From Polaribacter sp. KT25b (lineage in GTDB: Bacteria; Bacteroidota; Bacteroidia; Flavobacteriales; Flavobacteriaceae), in NCBI RefSeq assembly GCF_900105145.1, contig NZ_LT629752.1, positions 2,504,001 through 2,568,000 of the forward strand: DNA of 64,000 nucleotides, written 5' to 3'. Positions 53,587-61,634 of this stretch are shown one piece after another. The position numbers and the translations under genes were made by a program. Position 1 is the stretch's first letter. Each line of letters opens with the position of its first letter. The notes under the pieces were generated by a model, which was not told the DNA's origin, made no database searches, and was given only the letters and a program-made list of their open reading frames with translations.

Positions 53587-54098
53587 TGAATTATTTTGAG
53601 GAAGAACACGAATTAGATATTGTAGACGATCTGTTTGAATATTTAGATTTAGACGGTCCAGATAAAGAACAAATGTATCAGCTTTACGGTGTATTTAAAA
53701 AAGATATGATTGATGAGCCTATTTTCATCAATAACGTACAAGTGGTCTATGATAAAAAAAAATCTAGACATTACCTATTTAAAGGAAAACCTGTAGGTTT
53801 TGAACATATCTGCACACGGGAAAGTAAGCATTCCAAAAAACGATATTTTGACCCTGAGAGAACTAATAAAATTCACTGGATAAAGCCTGTAGTTCATTTT
53901 AAAGAAGATGCGAGAGTTCGTTATTTTGAACGTGAACATCACAATGGTAAAAACCAACAATATTATTGGTTACACGAAAAAGATTATGTGGTAATTATTA
54001 GAGAGGTAACCGAAAAATTGCAATTAGTTACAGCATTTAAAGTAGATAATTTAGAAAAACCTAGGTTTAACAATTGGTATAATGATTACCAAAAATAA
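53586..54098 (+). CDS. Unknown protein, possible BECR-fold RNase, paired with DUF3800
   Basis: The 170-residue protein has an acidic helical start, then a basic, aromatic beta-rich part: RESKHSKKRYFDPERTNKIH, WIKPVVHFKEDARVRYFERE, QYYWLHEKDYVVIIREVTEK and LQLVTAFKVD. The basic loop followed by antiparallel strands with His, Arg and Tyr resembles BECR-type RNases (barnase/RelE-like) but no motif is decisive. It overlaps DUF3800 by one base; the second predicted small RNA and hsdR follow. It could be a toxin controlled by DUF3800 or the RNA. This is inference only. Confidence 0.55.
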   Translation: MNYFEEEHELDIVDDLFEYLDLDGPDKEQMYQLYGVFKKDMIDEPIFINNVQVVYDKKKSRHYLFKGKPVGFEHICTRESKHSKKRYFDPERTNKIHWIKPVVHFKEDARVRYFEREHHNGKNQQYYWLHEKDYVVIIREVTEKLQLVTAFKVDNLEKPRFNNWYNDYQK

Positions 54099-54102
54099 AG
54101 GC

Positions 54103-54198
54103 AAAAAAAAACCTCACTTCGTAAGCGAGGTACGTATCTTAAGGCAATACGACTGATGCAACAAGTGCTAAGCCAAGTCCTTTACCCTTTGGGTAATG
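54103..54198 (-). ncRNA. Predicted structured small RNA 2, about 96 nt
   Basis: On the minus strand a promoter (54205-54235) precedes about 96 bases ending in a terminator: CCTCGCTT/AAGTGAGG stem (54112-54130) and nine T. Inner stems are TTACCC/GGGTAA with a 3-base loop and CGTAT/ATACG. It fills the gap between the unknown 170-residue gene and hsdR and faces the operon, the same layout as small RNA 1, although the sequences are not clearly alike. No known family is recognised. Confidence 0.6.
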
Positions 54199-54204
54199 AC
54201 ATTG

Positions 54205-54235
54205 CAAAATTACACAAATTTGCATTATAAACAAA
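54205..54235 (-). promoter_or_regulatory. Promoter of small RNA 2
   Basis: On the minus strand TTTG (54232-54235), exactly 19 bases, then TAATTTTG (54205-54212) match the Bacteroidota consensus. Spacing equals that of the small RNA 1 promoter. Confidence 0.6.
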
Positions 54236-54265
54236 GTTATTAACAATTATATTAAAAAACACACT

Positions 54266-57200
54266 ATGAGTACACCATCATATTTAGAAGACAATGTATC
54301 TCAAATACCTGCGTTGCAATTGCTCATCAATATGGGCTATACCTATGTAAGTCCTAAAAAAGCAGAACAATGGAGAGGCGGGAAATCGCAAGTATTGTTT
54401 ACAGAAATATTACGTACTCAGCTAGCTAAAATTAACACTATTCATCGTCGTGGTAAGGAGTATGCTTTTTCAGATGCTAATATAAATTCGGCTGTTATAG
54501 CCGCAAAAGACTTACCTATACAAGATGGTTTTATAAATGCAAACAAAGCATTTTATGATTTAATTACGCTAGGTAAAGCCTTTGAGCAAAGCATAGATGG
54601 AGACAAAAAAAGCCATACTATAAACTATATAGATTGGCAACATCCAGAAAATAATATATTTCACGTTACTGAGGAATTTCCTGTACTAAGAACAGCTAGA
54701 ACAGATACCTACAGACCAGATTTAGTGTTGTTTATTAATGGTATTCCTTCTGTAATTATAGAATGTAAAAGCCCATCGTTAGGAGGAACAAAATCGCCAG
54801 TAACTCTGGCTATAGAGCAACATACAAGAAATTTTAGTAAAGATGGCATCAGGTCATTATATGTCTATTCTAATTTACTCTTAAGTATAGCTACTAATGA
54901 AAGTAGTTATGCAACTACTGGAACAAGTAAAGAGTTTTGGGCAAAATGGACAGAACAATTTACCTCAAGCGAAACGGAAAAAAAGTATTGGACAGCACTC
55001 AAAAAGCTAAAAAATAAAACTTTAGAAGAAGACCAAAAAAATATGGTTTTTGAAGAACGAGCGGAGTACGTGCGTAAAACCTTTGATGGCATTGATACTG
55101 AAGATAGGTTACTTACAGAACAAGACAAGTTATTGTTCAACTTATGTAGGCCAGAACGCTTATTAGATTTAATATTAAATTTCACGCTCTATGATGATGG
55201 CATAAAGAAAATAGCCAGATACCAACAATATTTTGCAGTTAACAACACTATTAATCGTGTCACTAAATTTGATAAAACTGGTAAACGTCAAGGAGGCGTT
55301 ATTTGGCATACACAAGGAAGTGGTAAATCATTGACTATGGTAATGCTTGCTCAAATGTTGGCATCAAATCCGCATATTTCAAATCCTAAAATTGTGCTAG
55401 TCACAGACCGTGTTGACCTTGATGACCAGATTTCAGACACCTTTAAAAAGTGTAAAAAAGAAGTACGTCAAGCCAAGACAGGTGCACATCTTACGGAACT
55501 ACTTGAAGATAATAGCGATGCTATTATAACAACCATCATAAACAAGTTTGAGGCCGCTGTAAAGAATAACAAAAAACCATTTACATCTTCTGATATATTT
55601 GTGCTTATTGACGAAGGACACAGAACACAATACGGTACAATTAATGTAAGTATGCAACGTGTATTTCCTAATGCTTGTTTTCTTGCTTTTACAGGAACTC
55701 CTTTGATGAAAAAGGAAAAAAGTACTGCTAGTAAATTTGGTGGTTATATTGGTAAAGCATACACTGTAAAAGATGCTGTTGAAGATGGTGCTGTAGTGCC
55801 ATTATTGTATGAAGGAAGACATAATCAAATTACACTTAACGAAGCACCAATAAATACCTATTTTGAAAAACTTGCAGAGCGCAATAACCTTTCAGAAAGA
55901 GGTCGTGCTAAATTGAAGCAAAAATTTAATACCGTAAATGAGCTAAATAAAACAGACCAAGTAATATATGCTAGAGCTTGGGATATCAGTGAACATTACA
56001 CAGAATTTTTTCAAACACATAGTGATAATTACAAGCCAAAAGCACAGTTAGTTGCACCAACGATTAAAAGTGCCTTATTATATAAAAAATATTTGGATGA
56101 AATTGGTTTGGTAGATTCTGAGGTTGTTGTAACACAATCTGACCAACGAGAAGGAACAGAAGATGGATATTTTAATGAGAACGAAGATAAGAGGAGAGAA
56201 GATGAGTATCTAAATGCAATGATAGATAAGTATGGGGATTTAAAAAAATACGAAAAGAGTATTATAAATCAGTTTAAAAAGCGTGATAAACCTGAAATAT
56301 TAATTGTAGTAGCAAAGCTTTTAACTGGGTTTGATGCACCTAACAATACAGTATTATATTTATGCCGTTCGCTTAAAGAACATACATTACTGCAAGCAAT
56401 TGCTCGTGTTAACCGTGTATATCCTGGTAAAGATTATGGATACATTGTAGATTATTACGGGAATCTTGAAAACCTAGACACTGCTTTAAGTACTTACTCG
56501 AATTTAGAAGGGTTCGAGGAAGAAGACTTAGAAGGAACGCTAACTAATATCAGTGATGAAATTGGTAAGTTATCTCAAGCACATTCAGAATTGTGGGATA
56601 TTTTTAAAACATTAAAAGGTAGAAATCTTGAAGCAACAGCCTACGAAGAACACTTATCGCCAGAAGATGTAAGAAACAAGTTTTATACCAAAGTTTCTCA
56701 GTTCGCAAGACTCTTAAAATTGGCACTTTCTTCGGTTGATTTTGTTACAAATACAGATGAAAAGAAGATCGATACCTATAAGAGAGATGCTAAGTTTTTT
56801 CTGAAATTACGTGTAGATGTAACTAGACGTTACAATGATGATATTGCATACAAAGAGTTTGAGCCACAAATTCAGAAGCTTATTAATAAGCATATTACAA
56901 CTGATGGCGAAATAATGAAAATTACTGAGTTAGTTGATATATTTAACAAAGAGGAACGTGATGCACAGGTAGAAAACATTAAGGGAAAAGCTGCTCAAGC
57001 AGACCATATTGCTAGCAGAACGGTTAAGGCTATTAATTTAAAAATGCAAGAAGATCCTATTTATTATAGAAAACTTGCAGACCTTATTAAAGAGACTATT
57101 GCAGCTTATCATCAAAAACGTATAGACGAAGCAGAATATTTAAAAAGAGCTAAGGAAAACGAAGATAAATTCTTTAATGGTCGCTCAAAAGATGCACCAG

Positions 57201-57520
57201 ATGAGTTGGCAGACAATACAGTTGCATTAGCGTTTTACAACTTTAGTAGGTCAGTATTTGAAAATGTTGAGTTATTAAATACACCATTTCATATTGAAGT
57301 AAGTTTAGCGATTGATAAAACTGTAAAGGAACATATTTACTTAAACGAGAAAAAGATTATTGATTGGCATAAAAATGAAGATATCACAGGGAAAATAAAT
57401 ATCGAATTAGGAGACGTAATTTATGATTTACATCAGAAATTTGACATTGACACAGACTGGGATAAAATAGATTACCTCATTAGTGAGTGCTTGAAAATTG
57501 CAATACTTAAATACAAGTAA
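54266..57520 (+). CDS. hsdR: Type I restriction endonuclease subunit HsdR
   Basis: The 1084-residue protein has an N-terminal nuclease with the PD-(D/E)xK residues Asp152 and Glu166-x-Lys168 (RPDLVLFINGIPSVIIECKS), then a superfamily 2 translocase: Walker A HTQGSGKSLTM (about 346), VLIDEGHRTQ (about 445), AFTGTPL and the late motif QAIARVNRVYPGKDYGYIVD. The rest is the helical C-terminal domain that docks on the methylase. It moves DNA past the complex and cleaves at distance. It is separated from the upstream genes by the small RNA 2 gap, so it may have its own expression control. Confidence 0.96.
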   Translation: MSTPSYLEDNVSQIPALQLLINMGYTYVSPKKAEQWRGGKSQVLFTEILRTQLAKINTIHRRGKEYAFSDANINSAVIAAKDLPIQDGFINANKAFYDLITLGKAFEQSIDGDKKSHTINYIDWQHPENNIFHVTEEFPVLRTARTDTYRPDLVLFINGIPSVIIECKSPSLGGTKSPVTLAIEQHTRNFSKDGIRSLYVYSNLLLSIATNESSYATTGTSKEFWAKWTEQFTSSETEKKYWTALKKLKNKTLEEDQKNMVFEERAEYVRKTFDGIDTEDRLLTEQDKLLFNLCRPERLLDLILNFTLYDDGIKKIARYQQYFAVNNTINRVTKFDKTGKRQGGVIWHTQGSGKSLTMVMLAQMLASNPHISNPKIVLVTDRVDLDDQISDTFKKCKKEVRQAKTGAHLTELLEDNSDAIITTIINKFEAAVKNNKKPFTSSDIFVLIDEGHRTQYGTINVSMQRVFPNACFLAFTGTPLMKKEKSTASKFGGYIGKAYTVKDAVEDGAVVPLLYEGRHNQITLNEAPINTYFEKLAERNNLSERGRAKLKQKFNTVNELNKTDQVIYARAWDISEHYTEFFQTHSDNYKPKAQLVAPTIKSALLYKKYLDEIGLVDSEVVVTQSDQREGTEDGYFNENEDKRREDEYLNAMIDKYGDLKKYEKSIINQFKKRDKPEILIVVAKLLTGFDAPNNTVLYLCRSLKEHTLLQAIARVNRVYPGKDYGYIVDYYGNLENLDTALSTYSNLEGFEEEDLEGTLTNISDEIGKLSQAHSELWDIFKTLKGRNLEATAYEEHLSPEDVRNKFYTKVSQFARLLKLALSSVDFVTNTDEKKIDTYKRDAKFFLKLRVDVTRRYNDDIAYKEFEPQIQKLINKHITTDGEIMKITELVDIFNKEERDAQVENIKGKAAQADHIASRTVKAINLKMQEDPIYYRKLADLIKETIAAYHQKRIDEAEYLKRAKENEDKFFNGRSKDAPDELADNTVALAFYNFSRSVFENVELLNTPFHIEVSLAIDKTVKEHIYLNEKKIIDWHKNEDITGKINIELGDVIYDLHQKFDIDTDWDKIDYLISECLKIAILKYK

Positions 57521-57523
57521 CTT

Positions 57524-58231
57524 ATGGAGTTAAAGAGTATTCCATATGGTAATTCAAGAATTGATTTTTGTTTAAAGCGAAATAAAAGGAAGACGCTAGG
57601 TATTAAGGTATATCCTAACGGCTCTACGGTTGTAACAGCCCCTATAGAAACACCTTATGATAAAATAGCTGTGAAAGTAAAGTCTAAAGCGCAATGGATA
57701 AATAAGCAAAAAGACTTCTTTATGCTCTTTGAACCACGAACAAAAGAAAAGCTTTACGAAAGTGGTGAAAGCCATTTGTATCTGGGGAAAAATTATAGAT
57801 TAAAAATTACAGAGTCAAATACAAATTCAGTCAAATTAAAAGGGGGCTATATATTAATTGATATAAAAGATAAGCATAATAAAAATGCTATTGAAAAGGA
57901 ACTGAAAAAGTGGTACAAATCTAAGGCTATGATACATTTTGAAAATCTTTATCATAATAGATTAGATTTAGCTAAAGAATTATCAAATAAGGAAGTTTCA
58001 TTAAAATATAAATGGCTAAATAACAGATGGGGAAGTTGTTTTATTGATGGAACTATTTATCTTAATTTGGAACTTATAAAAGCACCTAAAGAATGTATTG
58101 ATTACGTTCTTGTGCACGAGATTTGTCATCTTGACCATCACAATCATAGTACTTCTTTTTATAAACTTCTAACAAAGAAGTTGCCAAAATGGAAAATGTC
58201 AAAAGACAAATTAGAGAAGCTTTTATCTTAG
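57524..58231 (+). CDS. YgjP/SprT-like metallopeptidase
   Basis: The 235-residue protein has the zinc motif HEICHLDHHNHSTSFY (HExxH at about 198-202 with further His) and the preceding NNRWGSCFIDGTIYLNLELI, which identifies the YgjP-like (DUF45) peptidases. It starts three bases after hsdR, a position in which this family is common in type I restriction loci. It may process or degrade restriction subunits to relieve self-restriction, but no function is proven. It is the last gene of the element. Confidence 0.9.
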   Translation: MELKSIPYGNSRIDFCLKRNKRKTLGIKVYPNGSTVVTAPIETPYDKIAVKVKSKAQWINKQKDFFMLFEPRTKEKLYESGESHLYLGKNYRLKITESNTNSVKLKGGYILIDIKDKHNKNAIEKELKKWYKSKAMIHFENLYHNRLDLAKELSNKEVSLKYKWLNNRWGSCFIDGTIYLNLELIKAPKECIDYVLVHEICHLDHHNHSTSFYKLLTKKLPKWKMSKDKLEKLLS

Positions 58232-58321
58232 TTGGAATTATAGAACCTAGTATAAAGGGATTATTATCAAAATTTGTATATCACCTTAAACAATTAATTT
58301 TCTTAATCATTAAACTTAAAT

Positions 58322-58356
58322 CAAAAAAAACACCCAATTCAAATAGAATTGGGTGT
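58322..58356 (-). terminator. Terminator of tRNA-Ser(UGA) supplied by the element
   Basis: ACACCCAATTC (58330-58340) and GAATTGGGTGT (58346-58356) form a perfect 11-base stem followed on the minus strand by eight T. The right arm of the stem overlaps the integrase arm site. Confidence 0.8.
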
Positions 58357-58369
58357 AATATTGGGTGTC
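58349..58369. repeat. Right integrase arm site
   Basis: TTGGGTGTAATATTGGGTGT matches the left site at 41698 in 18 of 20 bases and has the same orientation. It lies 34 bases inside the right att core. Confidence 0.6.
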
Positions 58370-58402
58370 AAACTCATAACTAACTGATTATCAGTTGACA
58401 TT

Positions 58403-58415
58403 GCGGAGAAAGAGG
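58403..58415. other. Right attachment site core, within tRNA-Ser 3' end
   Basis: GCGGAGAAAGAGG, identical to 41569-41581, covers the discriminator and 3' acceptor strand of tRNA-Ser(UGA), so insertion leaves the tRNA intact. Between it and the arm site lies the palindrome ACTGAT-T-ATCAGT (58383-58395). Confidence 0.75.
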
Positions 58416-58488
58416 GATTCGAACCCCCGGACCTGTTACAGTCAACAGTTTTCAAGACTGCCGCATTCGACCGCTCTGCCATTTCTCC
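58404..58488 (-). tRNA. tRNA-Ser (anticodon UGA)
   Basis: Acceptor GGAGAAA pairs with TTTCTCC, anticodon TGA in CTTGAAA, long variable arm, T arm GGGGGTTCGAATCCC, discriminator G. No CCA is encoded. On the minus strand TATATTTG (58523-58530) is a likely promoter -7 box. It is the insertion site of the second element. Confidence 0.95.
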
Positions 58489-58686
58489 AGAAGTCTCATC
58501 AGGTATTCCCTGAATGCGGATGCAAATATATAAACCTTTTTCATTATAGAAAAATAAAATTTCATCTTTTTTGAGTATCATTTAAAATATTTTATACTTC
58601 CCTGTTAATCAGCAACATTTAATTTAAAATAAAATTTAGAAATCATTTAGAAATTGTAATTTTATTAATTCTACTATATTGTTTAC

Positions 58687-58694
58687 TATATTTG
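58687..58694 (+). promoter_or_regulatory. Promoter -7 element of aroC
   Basis: TATATTTG fits TAnnTTTG and lies 23 bases before the ATG at 58718. It overlaps the longer possible reading frame from 58679 and so argues for the downstream start. Confidence 0.55.
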
Positions 58695-58717
58695 CAACAA
58701 ATTATAATCTAAAAAAT

Positions 58718-59782
58718 ATGTCTTTTAATTCTTTTGGAAATCTTTTAAAAGTTACAACGTATGGAGAATCTCATGGAACTGCTATTGGTGGGGTTATAGA
58801 TGGATTTCCTGCAGGTTTAAAAGTAGACTTTGATGCAATACAAGCAGAATTAGACAGACGTAAACCTGGACAATCTAAAATTGTAACACAACGTAAAGAA
58901 CCAGATACTGTAATATTCCATTCTGGTATTTTCGAAGGAATTACTACAGGTACTTCTATCGGATTTGTAATTAACAATACAAATCAAAAATCTAAAGATT
59001 ATAATCACAATACAAATATCTATAGACCTTCTCATGCAGATTATACTTATGATAAAAAATATGGTATTAGAGATTATAGAGGTGGTGGTAGAAGTTCTGC
59101 TCGTGAAACAGCTAACTGGGTAGTTGCTGGTGCTTTAGCAAAACAATTAATTGCGCATATAAGTATTAATGCTTTTACTTCTTCAGTTGGAGAAATTTTT
59201 ATTGATAAACCATATCAAGATTTAGATTTTTCTAAAACAGAAAACAATATTGTACGTTGTCCTGATGAATTGTCAGCAGAAAAAATGATTACCAAAATTC
59301 AGGAAATTAGAAAATCCGGAGATACAATTGGTGGAACTGTAACTTGTGTTGCTAAAAATGTACCTGTTGGTTTAGGAGAACCTATTTTTAATAAATTACA
59401 TGCAGAACTAGGTAAAGCAATGCTTTCTATAAACGCAGTAAAAGGTTTTGAATTTGGTAGTGGGTTTTGTGGTGCAAAAATGAAAGGTTCTGAACATAAC
59501 GACATTTTTAATGCTGATGGATCTACACAATCTAATTTATCCGGAGGAATTCAGGGTGGAATTAGCAATGGTATGGATATTTATTTTAGAGTTGCTTTTA
59601 AACCTGTAGCAACAATAATGACAAATCAACAAACAATTAATTCTGAAGGCGAACTTACAGAAATTACAGGAAAAGGAAGACATGATCCTTGTGTTGTACC
59701 AAGAGCTGTACCAATTGTAGAAGCTTTAACAGCCTTAGTTTTAGCAGATTTTTGGTTGATAAATAGAACTAGAAAAATCTAA
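58718..59782 (+). CDS. aroC: Chorismate synthase
   Basis: From the ATG at 58718 the product has 354 residues, the family length. Signatures are [16 protein letters not shown] with the catalytic His, [20 protein letters not shown], and [16 protein letters not shown]. It removes phosphate from EPSP, using reduced FMN, to make chorismate for aromatic amino acids and folate. The frame start at 58679 is rejected because the promoter lies within it. It is the first core gene right of the element. Confidence 0.97.
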   Translation: MSFNSFGNLLKVTTYGESHGTAIGGVIDGFPAGLKVDFDAIQAELDRRKPGQSKIVTQRKEPDTVIFHSGIFEGITTGTSIGFVINNTNQKSKDYNHNTNIYRPSHADYTYDKKYGIRDYRGGGRSSARETANWVVAGALAKQLIAHISINAFTSSVGEIFIDKPYQDLDFSKTENNIVRCPDELSAEKMITKIQEIRKSGDTIGGTVTCVAKNVPVGLGEPIFNKLHAELGKAMLSINAVKGFEFGSGFCGAKMKGSEHNDIFNADGSTQSNLSGGIQGGISNGMDIYFRVAFKPVATIMTNQQTINSEGELTEITGKGRHDPCVVPRAVPIVEALTALVLADFWLINRTRKI

Positions 59783-59916
59783 TTCAAGTTCCAATTAATG
59801 ATTAAGTTTATCAGAAATAAATAAATTTAGTTTATTTTTATGCTTTTTGATGTAAAAAAAATACTTGCATCATTATTAAAAATGATGTTTTATTTTAATT
59901 TAGAAATCATATATCT

Positions 59917-61011
59917 GTGCATAAAAAAAGACTGTATTTTATTGATATAATTAGAGCTTTTGCAATATTAATGATGTTGCAAGGTCATTTTATCGATACA
60001 CTTTTAGCAACAGAATATAGAGATTTAACTTCTATCCCATTTTCAATTTGGTCCTATTTTAGAGGAATTACAGCTCCTACATTTTTTACTATATCAGGAT
60101 TAATTTTTACCTATTTATTACTTAAGGCAAAAGAAAGAGGTGAAACAAATTTAAGAATGAGAAAAGGTCTAATTAGAGGCTTTTTTTTAATTTTTGTAGG
60201 TTATTTATTACGTATTCCTTTTCTTCGTTGGATAACTGGAGATTTTAACACTTATTTTTTAGTTATTGATGTTTTACAGTGTATTGGGTTAAGTTTAATA
60301 TTAATAGTTACATTATACTTTTTATGTGCTAAAAACACACTTATTTTTTCTGTTACAAACTTTTTTTTAGGAATAATTATTTTTTTAACTGAAAGAATGT
60401 ATTATGATTTAAACTATGAAAATATTCCTATAGTTTTCAGTAATTATATTTCAAAAAATAATGGCTCTATTTTTACAATCATACCTTGGTTTGGCTATGT
60501 TGCTTTTGGTGCTTTTATTGCTACTTTATTTCATGGATATCTTAAAAAACCTAAGTTTAAAACAAATATAATATTCTCTTTTTTTGTTACTGGTTGTGTT
60601 TTAATTTTTTATTCTTCGCATATTTTAGTATCTATTTATAAGTTAACACACATAGAAATATTTTTAAAATCTGCTAGTTATAATTATCTATTTACAAGGT
60701 TAGGTAATGTTTTAATATATTTTGCCTTTTTCTATGCTTTAGAAAAATACTTGAAATTTCCTTTAGTTTTAAAAATAGGACAAAAGACATTATCCATTTA
60801 TGTAATTCATTTTATAATTATTTATGGAAGTTTTACAGGTCTTGGTTTAAATACAATTATTGGTAGAAATTTAACACCAATACAAGCCATTTTGGGGGCA
60901 ATAGTATTCTTAATTACTGTGTGTTTTCTATCATTCTTTTATGTACGAACTAATACTTTTTTATATGCCAATTTAAGACGCATATTTGAAAAAACTAAAA
61001 GTCTATTTTAG
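59917..61011 (+). CDS. DUF1624/HGSNAT-like membrane acyltransferase
   Basis: The 364-residue protein starts from a GTG at 59917 and has about ten membrane helices. The opening RLYFIDIIRAFAILMMLQGHF with a conserved His, and TAPTFFTISGLIFTYLL, match the DUF1624/heparan-alpha-glucosaminide acetyltransferase-like family, related to the acyltransferase-3 fold. Such proteins may move acetyl groups across the membrane to glycans. Substrate is unknown. It stands alone between aroC and DUF3467. Confidence 0.75.
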   Translation: MHKKRLYFIDIIRAFAILMMLQGHFIDTLLATEYRDLTSIPFSIWSYFRGITAPTFFTISGLIFTYLLLKAKERGETNLRMRKGLIRGFFLIFVGYLLRIPFLRWITGDFNTYFLVIDVLQCIGLSLILIVTLYFLCAKNTLIFSVTNFFLGIIIFLTERMYYDLNYENIPIVFSNYISKNNGSIFTIIPWFGYVAFGAFIATLFHGYLKKPKFKTNIIFSFFVTGCVLIFYSSHILVSIYKLTHIEIFLKSASYNYLFTRLGNVLIYFAFFYALEKYLKFPLVLKIGQKTLSIYVIHFIIIYGSFTGLGLNTIIGRNLTPIQAILGAIVFLITVCFLSFFYVRTNTFLYANLRRIFEKTKSLF

Positions 61012-61131
61012 ATTTTAATTAAGTTCTATAGATATAATTATTGCTTTACAAAAAGAGCTTTTAACCAGCTAGCAACTTAAAACAGTATAAACTTTAACTA
61101 TTTGAATTCACTTAAATGGTTTTGAAAGAAG

Positions 61132-61163
61132 AATAAGAAGTATTTTGTAAAATACTTCTTATT
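61132..61163. terminator. Palindromic hairpin between convergent genes
   Basis: AATAAGAAGTATTTT (61132-61146) and its exact complement (61149-61163) form a 15-base stem between the convergent membrane protein and DUF3467 genes. A U tract is weak on both sides. Confidence 0.6.
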
Positions 61164-61194
61164 TAAAAACATTATATAGCAAATAATATTTAAT

Positions 61195-61506
61195 TTATGC
61201 TTGACCAGTTGGTCCAAAATTCATTGGAATTGGAGGCTGTTCATAATCTTTAATTTCTCCGTGAGCTTGTTCAAATTTTCTAACATTATCTGCCAAAGCC
61301 TTTGTTAATCTTTTTGCGTGTTGTGGTGTTAAAATAATTCTAGATTTTACTTTTGCTTTTGGTACTCCTGGCATTATATTTATAAAATCTACAATAAATT
61401 CTGACATTGAATGATTAATAATTGCTAAGTTAGAATAGGTTCCTTCTGCAACTTCTTGATCTAATTCAATATTTAATTGACCATCTTTGTTTTGATTTTC
61501 TTCCAT
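61195..61506 (-). CDS. DUF3467 family protein
   Basis: The 103-residue protein matches DUF3467: LNIELDQEVAEGTYSNLAII, then FIVDFINIMPGVPKAKVKSR and ILTPQHAKRLTKALADNV. The family is short and of unknown function and is typically the gene after rpoC in Flavobacteriia, as here. It lies 128 bases beyond the rpoC stop with a terminator between, so it has partial independence. No catalytic motif is present. Confidence 0.88.
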   Translation of the reverse strand: MEENQNKDGQLNIELDQEVAEGTYSNLAIINHSMSEFIVDFINIMPGVPKAKVKSRIILTPQHAKRLTKALADNVRKFEQAHGEIKDYEQPPIPMNFGPTGQA

Positions 61507-61551
61507 AATTTAAATTGTGTGATTATTTATTCGTGAAATAGCTTAATCCAT

Positions 61552-61610
61552 AAAAAAGAAAAAGTTGAATTGAATAATGTAATTAAGTTACAGTAAACAA
61601 TTCAACTTTT
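61552..61610 (-). terminator. Terminator of the rpoBC operon
   Basis: AAAAGTTGAATTG (61560-61572) and CAATTCAACTTTT (61598-61610) form a perfect 13-base stem with a 25-base loop, followed by a T-rich run on the minus strand. A 14-base palindrome AACGTTTAAACGTT (61619-61632) sits between it and the rpoC stop. Confidence 0.75.
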
Positions 61611-61634
61611 AAAATTTTAACGTTTAAACGTTTA

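Larger units (their letters stand above)
41569..58415. mobile_element. Integrative mobilizable element carrying a type I restriction-modification island
   Basis: The 16.8-kb element is bounded by a 13-base direct repeat, the right copy inside tRNA-Ser(UGA). TTGGGTGTAAnnTTGGGTGT occurs just inside each end (41698 and 58349) as matching arm sites. Contents in order: integrase, coupled unknown protein, DUF3853, RepA-like ATPase, primase-like protein, MobC, membrane protein, relaxase, then half-HsdS, DUF2188, HsdM, HsdS, DUF3800, unknown, HsdR and YgjP-like peptidase. There are no mating-pair genes, so transfer would depend on a helper. The host terminator of the tRNA lies just outside the left end, which agrees with the boundary. 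Confidence 0.85.

Noticed and set aside
49624..54198. CRISPR array or retron inside the restriction island
   Set aside because: No regularly spaced repeats, no cas gene and no reverse transcriptase are present; the two RNAs are single, unlike units.
41569..58415. Full conjugative element (ICE)
   Set aside because: A relaxase and MobC are present, but there is no type IV coupling protein or mating-pair gene, so it is mobilizable only.
58679..58717. Extended N-terminus of AroC from the ATG at 58679
   Set aside because: The promoter -7 box lies inside this stretch and family members start at the Met-Ser-Phe of 58718.
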